Origin: Diaporthe sp. PMI_573
Taxonomy: Eukaryota > Ascomycota > Sordariomycetes > Diaporthales > Diaporthaceae
Length of the DNA stretch: 64,000 bases
Assembly: GCA_021399435.1 (NCBI GenBank)
Contig: JAJTUP010000058.1
Coordinates: 62,001-126,000 of the forward strand
Reading direction: 5' to 3'
Of the stretch, positions 10,830 through 19,736 are shown one piece after another. How positions within the stretch are numbered: position 1 is the first letter of the stretch; the number at the start of each line of letters is the position of its first letter. Position numbers and translations under genes: made by a program. The notes under the pieces were generated by a model. The model saw only the letters and a program-made list of their open reading frames with translations, was not told the origin of the DNA and made no database searches.

Positions 10830-12059
10830 AGGTCTGGGACGAAGTTTGGGGATGCAGATTTAAGGCTTAACGCTTACGTGTCAAATTGGCCTTTTTTAGA
10901 CCCTAGTCGATCATACCACCCCCCCCCCCGGCCAATAATGGAATGGTTTGATTCCAGGAGGCTAATACAGGGATGCTTATGCTTTGGTCGGCAGCGGTGC
11001 GACGTATCCGCTCCTCATTGGAGAAAGCCGTCGTTTGGAGGTTTAGAGGTTTGTGAGTGAGGTTTGGAAAGGATGCGCCAAGGCATCACCCCACCGCCCA
11101 AAGATACCTCTTATCGAAGCTTCCAGCCAACCAAATTTCTGTGGTGTGGGTTTCTCCGACACACTAATGTCAACTTGCATCCAATGTAGGAGTAGACTCA
11201 GGCGCACGTGAGATCGCGAGCGAGCGTGGCGCGTTTATCCCATGCGTACCAGATAGTCTAGTACAAGCCGCGTTACATTTTCCACAGTGAGACCATATTT
11301 GAGCGTCTCCAGCATGCTTGCATGCCTACTTACGGGGCTAGTAAATTGACGCAACCACTTGCTGGATACTGCCGTAACGTGTTGGCGAGGGGCAAATCAA
11401 CCCGCCTTTAGAAGGTAGGTCGTGCATTGCACACCACTCTCCCGTGCAGCCATCATTTGTCGAGACATGTCAGAAGGTCGGCTTTTGCAGCAGCCAGCAG
11501 GAACTGCATTGTAACCACATATCCTGCCCATTCCTGCTGCATCTCCGGGGTTGGCAGAGAGCATGTCAGTGCCATGCAGACTCTCATACTCTTTCCTGCT
11601 TGTCCCCGAAGCCGGGGGTTCTCTCGCAGAAGGGTCTTCACTTCTATAAGATATGCTGTACTCTCTCTGCGTACTGCTTGAAAGGCAGAGAAGTCTCAAC
11701 AGACGCGTTCCACCTACTACAACCGTGAACTCCTCTTTGATAACGTAGGTGACTCAGCAGCACACGGCTACATAAGTATGTGTCAACGCATCGACTAATC
11801 GAATCTTGCCCCACCTACGATTCCGATCATGCATTTCCCGTATGACACGAATCATAAAGTGCACCGTGAACAGTTAAGCGAGGCGCTAGATGTGCAGCCA
11901 AGGCGGCATGGGCTCGACACGGACGAAAAACAGTTGTTGGCAAAGGACAGTTGGAATAGTGGCGGCAATGCAATGTTACTTCGAGAAAGGAAAACGGCCA
12001 ACCTGTGGATCGGAGCAATGCAATAGGCTGGGCGCTAAGGTCATCGCGGCTTCGCTTTG
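10830..12059. other. Intergenic, no gene recognised
   Basis: Contains a run of C at 10919-10928 and several short frames on both strands without recognisable domains. No RNA gene seen. Confidence 0.4.
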
Positions 12060-12190
12060 CTCGCCACGCATTGAGTTCTCGTCGGCCTCTTCTGGTATCG
12101 CGTAAGCACTAGTGTGGCGGAGCTGACCAGTTGCCACCCTCCACTGGGGAAGGTCTTGGCGGGTTTGAAAATGAAGTCGTGGAAATTTGG
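12060..12190 (-). pseudogene. Decayed copy of the 5' end of the 9.6-10.7 kb orphan gene
   Basis: On the minus strand the words CTAGTG, ATACCAGAAG and then AGGCCGACGAGAACTC appear in the same order as in the first exon of the orphan gene. About 48 bp between the second and third words is missing. The sequence upstream also resembles that gene's leader (AAGACCTTCCCC against GCGACCTTCC). The match is short, so this is inference. Confidence 0.35.
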
Positions 12191-12437
12191 AAAGGAAATT
12201 TGGGGCAGCTGAAAGGGTTTCAGCTGGAGGGCCAATGAACGGCACATGAACAAGGGAGGTGCTCAACCAATCATTCTCGTTACCATCCTGTGAGTCCGCC
12301 AATTTCTGGGCCGTAGTGACATTCCTATTTCTGGAGTGATGAGGCAAAAATCCTGCGGCGTGCGGCAAAAGACCACTACCTCCATCGCAGGCTGCAGGAG
12401 TGGGTTTTGTCCCGCGGCCAAAGACGTGCAATCATCC

Positions 12438-12487
12438 AATCACTCTGCACTTCACACATTGCACTTCACACATTGCACTTCACACAA
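12438..12487. repeat. 14-bp tandem repeat x3
   Basis: Direct copies of CACTTCACACATTG, the last one altered to CACACAATG. Confidence 0.8.
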
Positions 12488-12679
12488 TGAACACCAGACT
12501 AGGATGTAACTTGATGTGCCTCCACGTCGCATCTATCGGAGATGTAGTCCTTCTTTGCACGGATGCGTTAATGGTGTGCGCGAGGAAGCGCCTCAGAAAT
12601 TCACCACGAATGGCGGAGACCCCCGTCATCCGGGCCCCCGTGTTGTCAATAAAGCCAACATCCTGTAGTTACTAAATGT

Positions 12680-13020
12680 CTGAAGTGAATGTTAGAAAGG
12701 GCTGCCGACACGAGATTTTTTTTCCCCGGTGCATAATTGTAGTACTGGTTTCAATGTGTTCTAGCACTCTTTGTCGAGGCCCAGCCATGGCGTTGCGTTG
12801 TCGCGTGGGAGTTTCGAAACGCGATTGCAGGGAACCAGTGTCTTTGTGCTCACATGTCGGCGATGGAGAACGACAGGGACGTACCCACAAAACAGAAGGC
12901 GTGGCAAGATATCCGTTGGTCTCCGAGCCTCTCCTCGACGTCCCCCCATGCCAGTAAAATCATACCCACGTGGTGCAGTTTTTACACCATGCTCTGGCAC
13001 TCCGCGGTTGTGTCAACTTG
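12680..13020 (+). repeat. Dispersed repeat family B, diverged copy 1
   Basis: Shares with the copies at 13.06 and 15.06 kb the order: a GGCGTGGCAA word, then ATCATACCCACGTGGTG, then CTCTGGCACTCCGCG and a TGTATTTA end. It is the most diverged of the three. No coding capacity recognised. Confidence 0.6.
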
Positions 13021-13059
13021 AGATATACATGTTGTATTTAAAAAAAAAAACAGGAGTCA

Positions 13060-13745
13060 AGGAATGCTGCAAGTTGGACAGCTGAAAATCGCTCTGAGGC
13101 CCTGGTCCCGGTCTGGCTTGCCTGGAAATGACCCAACGTTGAGAGCAACACGCCGGAAAATTTTGGCACTAGGCTCAAACCGTGAGAATTCTTTACGGCG
13201 TAAATCACCTGGACGCTTTTGACCTACCGCAATCTCTCCTGCAGATAATTCTGGCAGGGTGTGCGAGATAATTTCAGGAAAGGGACCATGTTTTGGCACT
13301 TCCAAGGGCACATGGCGTCGCGTCATGCGCGTCGAAGTGTCAAAAGGCGCAATCGGACGGAACCAGCACCTTCGTACTCGATATGTACTGTATCGAGCGT
13401 TGGAAAACAACGGCAATTTACTCACAAGCGGAGGGCGTGGCAAAATATTGTTCTGCCTTCGAGCCTCTCTGGCGGTTGAGTAATTCCTCGACGTCTCCTG
13501 TGTTGGTGTTCCTGTCACCCCCATAATGCAATCACACCCACACATGGTTGTGGTTTTGACACCGTGTTCTGGCGCTCCGCGCTTCACATCCACCAATTTA
13601 GCACCAGCTCCCTGGTGGCGAGCTCCGAGTGGAAATTGGAGTTCAAAATTTTGTATGTACATTCTGTAAAGTACATGTACCTATTATGAATGGAATCCTG
13701 CATATGCAGTTGGATCGCCAGGGCAGAGTCTAGGCATGAAGTCGT
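13060..13745 (+). repeat. Dispersed repeat family B, copy 2 (longest)
   Basis: Contains GCTCTGAGGCCCTGGTCCCG, TTTACGGCGTAAAT followed by CAATCTCTCCTGCAG, CGAGCGTTGGAAAACAACGG, ACACCGTGTTCTGGCGCTCC and GGAATCCTGCATATGCA, in this order. The same words in the same order occur at 15.06-15.42 kb. The TTTACGGCGTAAAT..CTCCTGCAG part also occurs on the minus strand near 32.1-32.17 kb, next to the relic at 32.2 kb. Confidence 0.8.
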
Positions 13746-14102
13746 CCCGTCAGTATGCCATCCAGTTTCTCAATGGCATCATGATCCTGCTCTAGAAATA
13801 CAAATTGAGATTCACAGACAAAATGCCTCTGTCCGTTCCATTCCGCTTCAGACTCGTTTCGACCGAGAGGTGTTCCTTCTCAGCGATGGTGTTTCCAACC
13901 CACCCCCCCCCCAAGTTTCAATGGTGCAGCGGGCTCGACGAGTTGGCAGTTGAGATCGTTCTAGAGGGCCGAGCTGAGTCTAATGCATTCCTAACTTGAT
14001 AATGAGTGCACATGGTGGTTGGGGTCTCTGTTGATGGGAGCGTCCCACCTTCAAGCCCTCTTTTGAAACTGGTGCCTGCTGCTCCTGCATATTACGGCGT
14101 CA

Positions 14103-14290
14103 GCAGCGCGTCTTGCTTCCACGGTGGTTGGCGATCAGGAGGTGGTCCCGTTTAGCCAGCAATCGCGTTCGCATCGGTGGGTCTCCTCCAGCCTCGTCGC
14201 CGGGGTAGAGGGTGACATCTGCTGCGTGAATCGTTCCCATCAATCGCCTCATTGGTGCCCATATCTCGCTAAACCTGCGTCCATGGTGGT
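14103..14290 (+). repeat. Dispersed repeat family A, copy 2
   Basis: Diverged copy beginning CAGCAGCGCGTCTTGCTTCC and running through GCCGGGGTAGAGGGTGACAT and CTCATTGGTGCCCATATCTC. It has the same order of words as the long copies at 14.45 and 16.40 kb. Confidence 0.8.
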
Positions 14291-14464
14291 TGCCTGCATA
14301 TACATGCAGTCAGGAACGACCGGGCCAACGTTGTCCATCAGCTGACGTGAATGGCCAAGGGGGTGGGGGGGCTGGGGACTGCTATATTGTTTGTTTTTTT
14401 TGTTTTCCTGACTTAAGAGGTGGAGGAAGGTTGGTAGGGAAGCCGGCAGTGAAGTAGAGACGTG

Positions 14465-14740
14465 ATATCCCATCGATCGCCTCCCACCCTCCAATATCGT
14501 CGGAGAACCATGTATTTCGCTCCTGCATCCTCCTCCCGGCGTCAACAGCACGTCTTGGTTCCACGGCGATTGGCTATCGGGAGGAGGTGGTTGTCGTTTA
14601 GCCAGCAGTCGTGTTCGCTTGGGTGGGCCTTTTTGCTTTCAGCCTCGCCGCCGGGGTAGATCGTGACACCTGCTGGGGTTAGCCATTCTCATCACTCGCC
14701 TTATTGGTGCCCATATCTCCCTAAACCTGCATCAATGATG
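14465..14740 (+). repeat. Dispersed repeat family A, copy 3 (~280 bp)
   Basis: Nearly identical over about 280 bases to 16398-16675, with only scattered single-base differences (for example CTATCGGGAGG against CTATCAGGAGG). The pair is in direct orientation about 1.9 kb apart. This indicates a recent duplication inside an otherwise decayed repeat field. Confidence 0.9.
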
Positions 14741-15059
14741 CAGTTGTGCCGTGGGCGTCAACAGGGGTGGCTGTTGATTGCCTCATTGAACACGAACACG
14801 GAGGTACAGCCTGCTCGCGTCAAGACACTTCAGAAGTTGATAAAGAGCCATGGAGTTAGGAATACGGACCCTAATTATTTTAGAGAATCTTAGGACTTCC
14901 TCGGACACATGCTCCTAACATCATGGCAGAAGCAAAATCTGTGTTCACGCCCCTGACGCAAGAAAAGGGCTGGCCAAACTGATGCTCATCTATTGGGTAT
15001 CGCCTTGTTGGTTGCGGCGTGAGAGCTGTCTTCTCCCTCTCGTTGATCCCCAGGGGTCA

Positions 15060-15420
15060 GGGAAAGCTGCAAGGAAATCGCTCTGAGGCCCTGGTCCCGG
15101 CCTGGCTTGCCTGGGAGTAACTGGCAGCAACATGTAGCCGGAAGTTTTGGCTTTCGACCTAGCGCAATTTCTCCTGTAGGTATGATCGACAAGTACTGTG
15201 TCGAGCGTTGGAAAACGACGGCAATTTACGCACAAGCGGAGGGCGTGGCGAAATATTTCCTGTGCAATCACACTCTCACATGGTGTGGTTCCAACACCGT
15301 GTTCTGGCGCTCCGCGCTGCACCTCCACCAACTTGAGTTAAAAATGCTGTATTTACATGTCTGTAAGTACCTATTATGAGTGGAATCCTGCATATGCATT
15401 TGAATCACCAGGGCAGAGTC
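15060..15420 (+). repeat. Dispersed repeat family B, copy 3
   Basis: Begins with GCTCTGAGGCCCTGGTCCCG, then TTTCGACCTAGCGCAATTTC, GAGCGTTGGAAAACGACGGC, ACACCGTGTTCTGGCGCTCC and GGAATCCTGCATATGCAT. Colinear with copy 2 but missing about 300 bases of it. Confidence 0.8.
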
Positions 15421-15579
15421 GAGGCGTGGCACTGCGGATTGAATTTAAGACTCGTTTCGACCGAGAGTCCCTCCCCAGCCTTGAAGATGCAGTGGACCCG
15501 ACCAGTAGGCAGTCGAGATCCTTCGAGAGGAGGGTCAGACTGAGTCTAAAGCCTAAAGATTGTATGCCTGACTTGCATG

Positions 15580-15740
15580 GTACACCTCCCCAGGGTAATA
15601 AAGGCCAGTGGGCCATGTCCAGTTACATTTGACACACACACCACTTTGTCACTTTTCTAGCAATTTCCATACCAACAGTACCTAGAGCTCAATGTAACAG
15701 GACATGGCCCACTGACCTTTATTACCCCGGGGAGGTGTAC
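15580..15740. mobile_element. MITE-like foldback element, 161 bp
   Basis: Two 50-base arms (15580-15629 and 15691-15740) are inverted repeats with about four mismatches around a 61-base spacer. Each arm begins GTACACCTCCCC and ends near TTACATT. The arms run to the ends of the element, as in miniature inverted-repeat elements. No clear target duplication was seen. Confidence 0.75.
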
Positions 15741-15821
15741 ATAACAAACAAGGTGGTTGGGACTCCTGTTGATGATGGGCGCATCCCACCCTCTAATATC
15801 GCCGACGGACCAAGCCTCAGT

Positions 15822-15920
15822 AGCACGTCTTGGTTCCACGGTGGTTGGCGATCAGGAGGTGGTCCCGTTTAGCCAGCAATCACGTTCGCATGGGTGGGTC
15901 TCCTCCAGCCTCGTCCACCT
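15822..15920 (+). repeat. Dispersed repeat family A, copy 4
   Basis: AGCACGTCTTGGTTCCACGG, TTTAGCCAGCAATCACG and GGTGGGTCTCCTCCAGCCTC. It most resembles copy 2. Confidence 0.8.
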
Positions 15921-16309
15921 CGTGAACCGCCTCTCACACAAGGGACGTAAAACAGCGCCTTCAAAAATGGGGCTGGCTTGTGAACCCCGAGGGGTGTCGC
16001 GGGAGGCTGGTCCCGCACTGCTCCCGTGGCAGGACAGGGGATCGTGGAGGGGGCCAAGACGGCGTCATTTGTGAGTCCGTTGTCGCAGAGGCAACACACA
16101 CATGCGTGATTCTGCGCTGTCTTTGCCTTGATACCGCGGGTGGATGGAGGTATGCAGCATTGTCCTCAAGGCCAACAATACCTCCTATACTGGGAGTGAC
16201 TCGGCCAACCCGACAATATAACCCCGCGGGGTATGAGATATTGTTTAAGAAGAAAATTGCCAATGTGAACGTGAAAAACAGGTCGGCCTGCATCTTCCAG
16301 CATCAGCAG

Positions 16310-16690
16310 CACATCTCAATTCCACGGCGATTGGCGATCAGGTCCTGTTTCGCCTCTACCATGTCGCCGGGGTAGAGGGTGACATCTGCTGCCTGAATCG
16401 TTCCCATCGATCGCCTCCCACCCTCCAATATCGTCAGAGAACCATGTATTTCGCTCCTGCATCCTCCTCCCGGCGTCAACAGCACGTCTTGGTTCCACGG
16501 CGATTGGCTATCAGGAGGAGGTGGTTGTCGTTTAGCCAGCAGTCGTGTTCGCTTGGGTGGGCCTTTCTGCTTCCAGCCTCGCCGCCGGGGTAGATTGTGA
16601 CACCTGCTGGGGTTAGCCATTCTCATCACTCGCCTTATTGGTGCCCATATCTCGCTAAACCTGCATTAACGATGGTTGCCTGCATACACA
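16310..16690 (+). repeat. Dispersed repeat family A, copies 5 and 6 back to back
   Basis: A short diverged copy (CACATCTCAATTCCACGG to GGTAGAGGGTGACATC) is followed directly by the long copy 16398-16675, near-identical to 14465-14740. The array ends about 300 bp before the start of the tandem gene pair. Confidence 0.85.
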
Positions 16691-16920
16691 TACAGTCAGG
16701 AACGCCGGCCAATGTGGGATGATCGATTGATTCAATCTGGTTGGCTCCTCAGTGCTCAAGTGAGTGGGCAGGGAGGGCTGCTGTGTTGATGTTTTTCTTG
16801 TTCTCTTGGCTTAAAACCCCATCGTTTCCATTCCATTCAATCTCTCTCCAAAGAATCACTCAAATTCCCGCCGCGCACATCCTGCTACTAGCTTTAATTC
16901 TACATCTAGCAGGACGAAGA

Positions 16921-16977
16921 GTAAGTCTGAATGGCCGACGAGTTATGAGGTGGGAGAGCTAACAGTCGTCTTGTCAG
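16921..16977 (+). promoter_or_regulatory. 5'UTR intron of the first tandem gene
   Basis: GTAAGT donor at 16921, branch site CTAAC at 16959 and TTGTCAG acceptor ending at 16977, four bases before the ATG at 16982. A pyrimidine-rich leader (CATTCAATCTCTCTCC near 16840) precedes it. This supports ATG 16982 as the true start. Confidence 0.7.
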
Positions 16978-16981
16978 CTCA

Positions 16982-19252
16982 ATGGAAGCCTCAACTCCTT
17001 CCTTTCTCATCAATCAATTGTCCAACCCTCCAGTTCTGACGCAGGACGATATCAGCCAGTCGGGGTCGTATCAAGAACCTCAACTTTTTGAGTCTAGGGC
17101 AAATCACCCAGCTATCAACTTAAAAGGAATCTTATCCTTAAACCTTCCAACGACATATTCACCTCCAACCAACGAAGTCTTCAACCCGCCCGCGGGATCG
17201 GTGGCGGCTCCAGCCACATCCTCGTCTGAAAAAGGAGCCGATCACCAAGACAACATAGCGAACCTCAACAACTTTGACAGCTTTGGCGATTGGCTTAGAG
17301 ATACTGAATTCGACGATCTTATAAACACACAATTTGCGAGCCAGAGTACTGCTCCTGACTCCAGCGAGCACATATCTTTGGAAATGCTGCCAACATCAAC
17401 GGAATCTATCGCTGCGTCGGATGAGCGAACAAATGAATGCTCGCTTGTCGAGCAGACAAGCGAGAACAACACTATTCACGTCGCCGGGGAAAATGCTGAT
17501 CAGCTCACATCCCCAAGTACCCCTGAAGACACAACGTCTGTGCGTAGTGGAGGACGAGCGGTCCGAGGCGGACGAGGTGGACGAAGGGGACGAGGGGGAC
17601 GAGGGGGACGAGGGGGACGAGGGGGGCGACGGGTGGGGCGACGGGCAAGTGAAGCCGGTGACGATCATCCAGAGCATCATCAAACAATCCGATCACCCGA
17701 TAGTATTGCAGGAAACACTCCCATCCCAGCAGTGGCTGCTGAAAGCCGAGAGAAAGGGGCAAATAATGGCTCAGCGAAGCGAGCGTTGGACGACATTCCA
17801 TCTGATTCCCCAAACAAAAGGTTGGCAGCTGAGTCCAGAGAGAAATCGGTGGCCGCCCTCGCAAAATCCAACAATAAGACTCTCCAGCCACCGCTGTCTG
17901 CTTCAATTACGAGCAGACTGGACACTCATCAAGCCGATGTCGGACGAACTCAAGGCCGGCCACGCCGTCGTCAAACGATACCTCCGGGTTCACAGGAGGT
18001 TGCTGCAAAGCAAGTTTCTAATGAGGACTTCGAGAGAGGTTTGGCGGCCAAGAATACCAGAATTGAGGAGCTGGAGGCCGAACTTCATCGAGCGAAGCAC
18101 GGCAGTCCTCACATACTGTCACCGGAATTCCTTTCCACTCAAAACAGGACTGACGACACAACAGACCCAGGATCTCCGGAAGAATACCAACTCGATCTTA
18201 GCGACAAGGATCTCAGGTGCCTCCAGCCCGGTGTTCCGCTGGACGACAAGGTCGTTAACACCGTCCTACTTATCCTGGTGACTCTTGCCCCATCTACTGT
18301 CACGGCCATCAACTCTCTTGCCGACATTGCTCCTGACTCAACTAAACGCTGTCTCCAAGCTTTGAATGTGTCAGACCACGGACCGGTCATCCTTGTCCCC
18401 GTCTATATTCCCCCTTCTGGTTCTGCCTTAGGTCACTGGCTCCTGGCCGTGATTATCTCTAGTGGCGTCCGGATTCTGGATGCCTCACCATCACACATCC
18501 ACACAGAGTTCGCCACAAAGAAAATCAAGGCTCTGTTTCCTGAGCAGTCCCATGACTGGAAAGTCATCCAGGAAGGTCACGATGAGGTATCTGCCGACCA
18601 AAGCACTAGCGACATCGACGGCGGTGTTGCCATGCTCGTCAATGCGATCTATATTATTACAGAGTCCCTCGGAAGCGAAATACAGTCAGATTGGAGGGAG
18701 GTCCTGCTTCTCCTGCTAAAGGCGGCTTTAGGGCAGACCTGCGATATTCCCTGGGTCAAGGACCTCGATGAAAATCGTCTGGCTATCGACAGCGGACAAG
18801 TGGAAGCCGAAAGCATGAAGCATCTTTGGTCCCCTGGATCCAATGACACTGTCGAATATGATGTCGCCTGCAATACCATTACTGCGCAAGAAAGGTATCT
18901 CTCCGAACAGCGCGGTCGTCTAGAAAGGGCAAGGCGCAAGAAGATAGAAGAGAGAGCTAGGGTAGCTGGGCAGGTACGTCACGTCTACAATGTCTTGCAG
19001 AGCCTCTCCGAAGCCAGCTTGCAGCAAGCCAAAAAGCTCGAAGTAGAAAAGTCATGCTACGAAGAGACGCTCTCCAAGCTCGAGCACTCTCCGATGGGAG
19101 TTCTGTTTCCAGTGGGCCACTGGGAATCCCAACCCCGACAATGCCTGAAACAAGCGGAGATGTTCCTAAGGCGCAGGGAAAACATGGCCACTGCACTTCA
19201 TCAAGTTGTTGAGGTGTTGGGTGGAGTTGTTAAAGCACTTGATAGCGATTGA
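16982..19252 (+). CDS. C48-like pseudo-protease, RGG and coiled coil (tandem copy 1)
   Basis: Single exon of 756 residues. N-terminus is Ser/Thr/Asn-rich and acidic; residues ~190-225 are an Arg/Gly (RGG) tract; then a basic linker and a short coiled segment. Residues ~420-610 resemble the Ulp1/C48 core: VILVPVYIP strand, GHWLLAVII (His485), VRILDAS (Asp500). The stretch that should hold the catalytic Cys reads SDIDGGVAML, with Gly547 in the Cys place. The C-terminus has a conserved block (LWSPGSNDTVEYD) and a long coiled coil (GRLERARRKKIEERAR on). The 482-residue protein 0.5 kb downstream shares the core, the LWSPG block and the coiled coil. The C48 assignment rests on motif order and is inference. 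The missing Cys suggests a ubiquitin-like binding or scaffold role rather than cleavage. Confidence 0.78.
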   Translation: MEASTPSFLINQLSNPPVLTQDDISQSGSYQEPQLFESRANHPAINLKGILSLNLPTTYSPPTNEVFNPPAGSVAAPATSSSEKGADHQDNIANLNNFDSFGDWLRDTEFDDLINTQFASQSTAPDSSEHISLEMLPTSTESIAASDERTNECSLVEQTSENNTIHVAGENADQLTSPSTPEDTTSVRSGGRAVRGGRGGRRGRGGRGGRGGRGGRRVGRRASEAGDDHPEHHQTIRSPDSIAGNTPIPAVAAESREKGANNGSAKRALDDIPSDSPNKRLAAESREKSVAALAKSNNKTLQPPLSASITSRLDTHQADVGRTQGRPRRRQTIPPGSQEVAAKQVSNEDFERGLAAKNTRIEELEAELHRAKHGSPHILSPEFLSTQNRTDDTTDPGSPEEYQLDLSDKDLRCLQPGVPLDDKVVNTVLLILVTLAPSTVTAINSLADIAPDSTKRCLQALNVSDHGPVILVPVYIPPSGSALGHWLLAVIISSGVRILDASPSHIHTEFATKKIKALFPEQSHDWKVIQEGHDEVSADQSTSDIDGGVAMLVNAIYIITESLGSEIQSDWREVLLLLLKAALGQTCDIPWVKDLDENRLAIDSGQVEAESMKHLWSPGSNDTVEYDVACNTITAQERYLSEQRGRLERARRKKIEERARVAGQVRHVYNVLQSLSEASLQQAKKLEVEKSCYEETLSKLEHSPMGVLFPVGHWESQPRQCLKQAEMFLRRRENMATALHQVVEVLGGVVKALDSD
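17560..17650 (+). repeat. In-frame 9-bp minisatellite (RGG tract)
   Basis: Tandem copies of GGACGAGGG/GGACGAGGT encode Gly-Arg-Gly triplets. Like the EVRA array at 3.4 kb the unit is a multiple of three. RGG tracts in other proteins bind RNA; that role is not shown here. Confidence 0.9.
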
Positions 19253-19736
19253 AATTGGGCAGCGGAGCCCCGGGATACCAACAGCACGAATTCGGGATGG
19301 TAGAGGGCGATCTTACAGAGGTGGTCAGACATAAAGGGAGACATATAGCTCTCTTGTGTGGGTAACAGGCCTTAGAATGGGTTCGAGTACCTGATGTGGG
19401 ATTGGAGTCTTGTTGCTGTACCCCTGACTGATATTCGGGCATCGAGTTTGTCCACAAGATCTTCGGGCAAGACCGCGAGCCGACTCTGCGACCTGCGGTT
19501 CGAAGACTGCAGCGAGGTCGTGCTGAAGCAGGGAAACAAAGATGGTAGGTACCGTGGTGCTCGCTTTGTATCTGTACTTGTCGTTCGCGTTAAGGATGGG
19601 TATGTCGTTGGATATAGGTTGATAAAGGTATTCGGTTTTCCCTTCACATAACTTTATAATGACAGAACATTCAACATAAAAAGTAGTTAACGTACCCGCA
19701 CCACATTCGGCCCCCTTATCCGCCATCCATCTCAGG

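Noticed and set aside
11427..11728. Several overlapping ~90-codon ORFs on both strands
   Set aside because: They overlap in different frames with Cys/Ser/His-rich chance-like composition and no support.
11976..12431. 151-codon minus-strand ORF
   Set aside because: Its only meaningful part (ADENS) comes from the decayed duplicate of the orphan gene; the rest is Pro/His-rich noise.
13057..13662. 201-codon minus-strand ORF
   Set aside because: It lies wholly inside dispersed repeat family B, and the other copies do not keep the frame.
15980..16629. ORFs of 100-130 codons on both strands
   Set aside because: They are translations of repeat family A copies and are not conserved between copies.
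17334..18281. 315-codon frame overlapping the first tandem gene
   Set aside because: Shadow frame of the 756-residue gene; its acidic repeats arise from the RGG minisatellite read in another frame.
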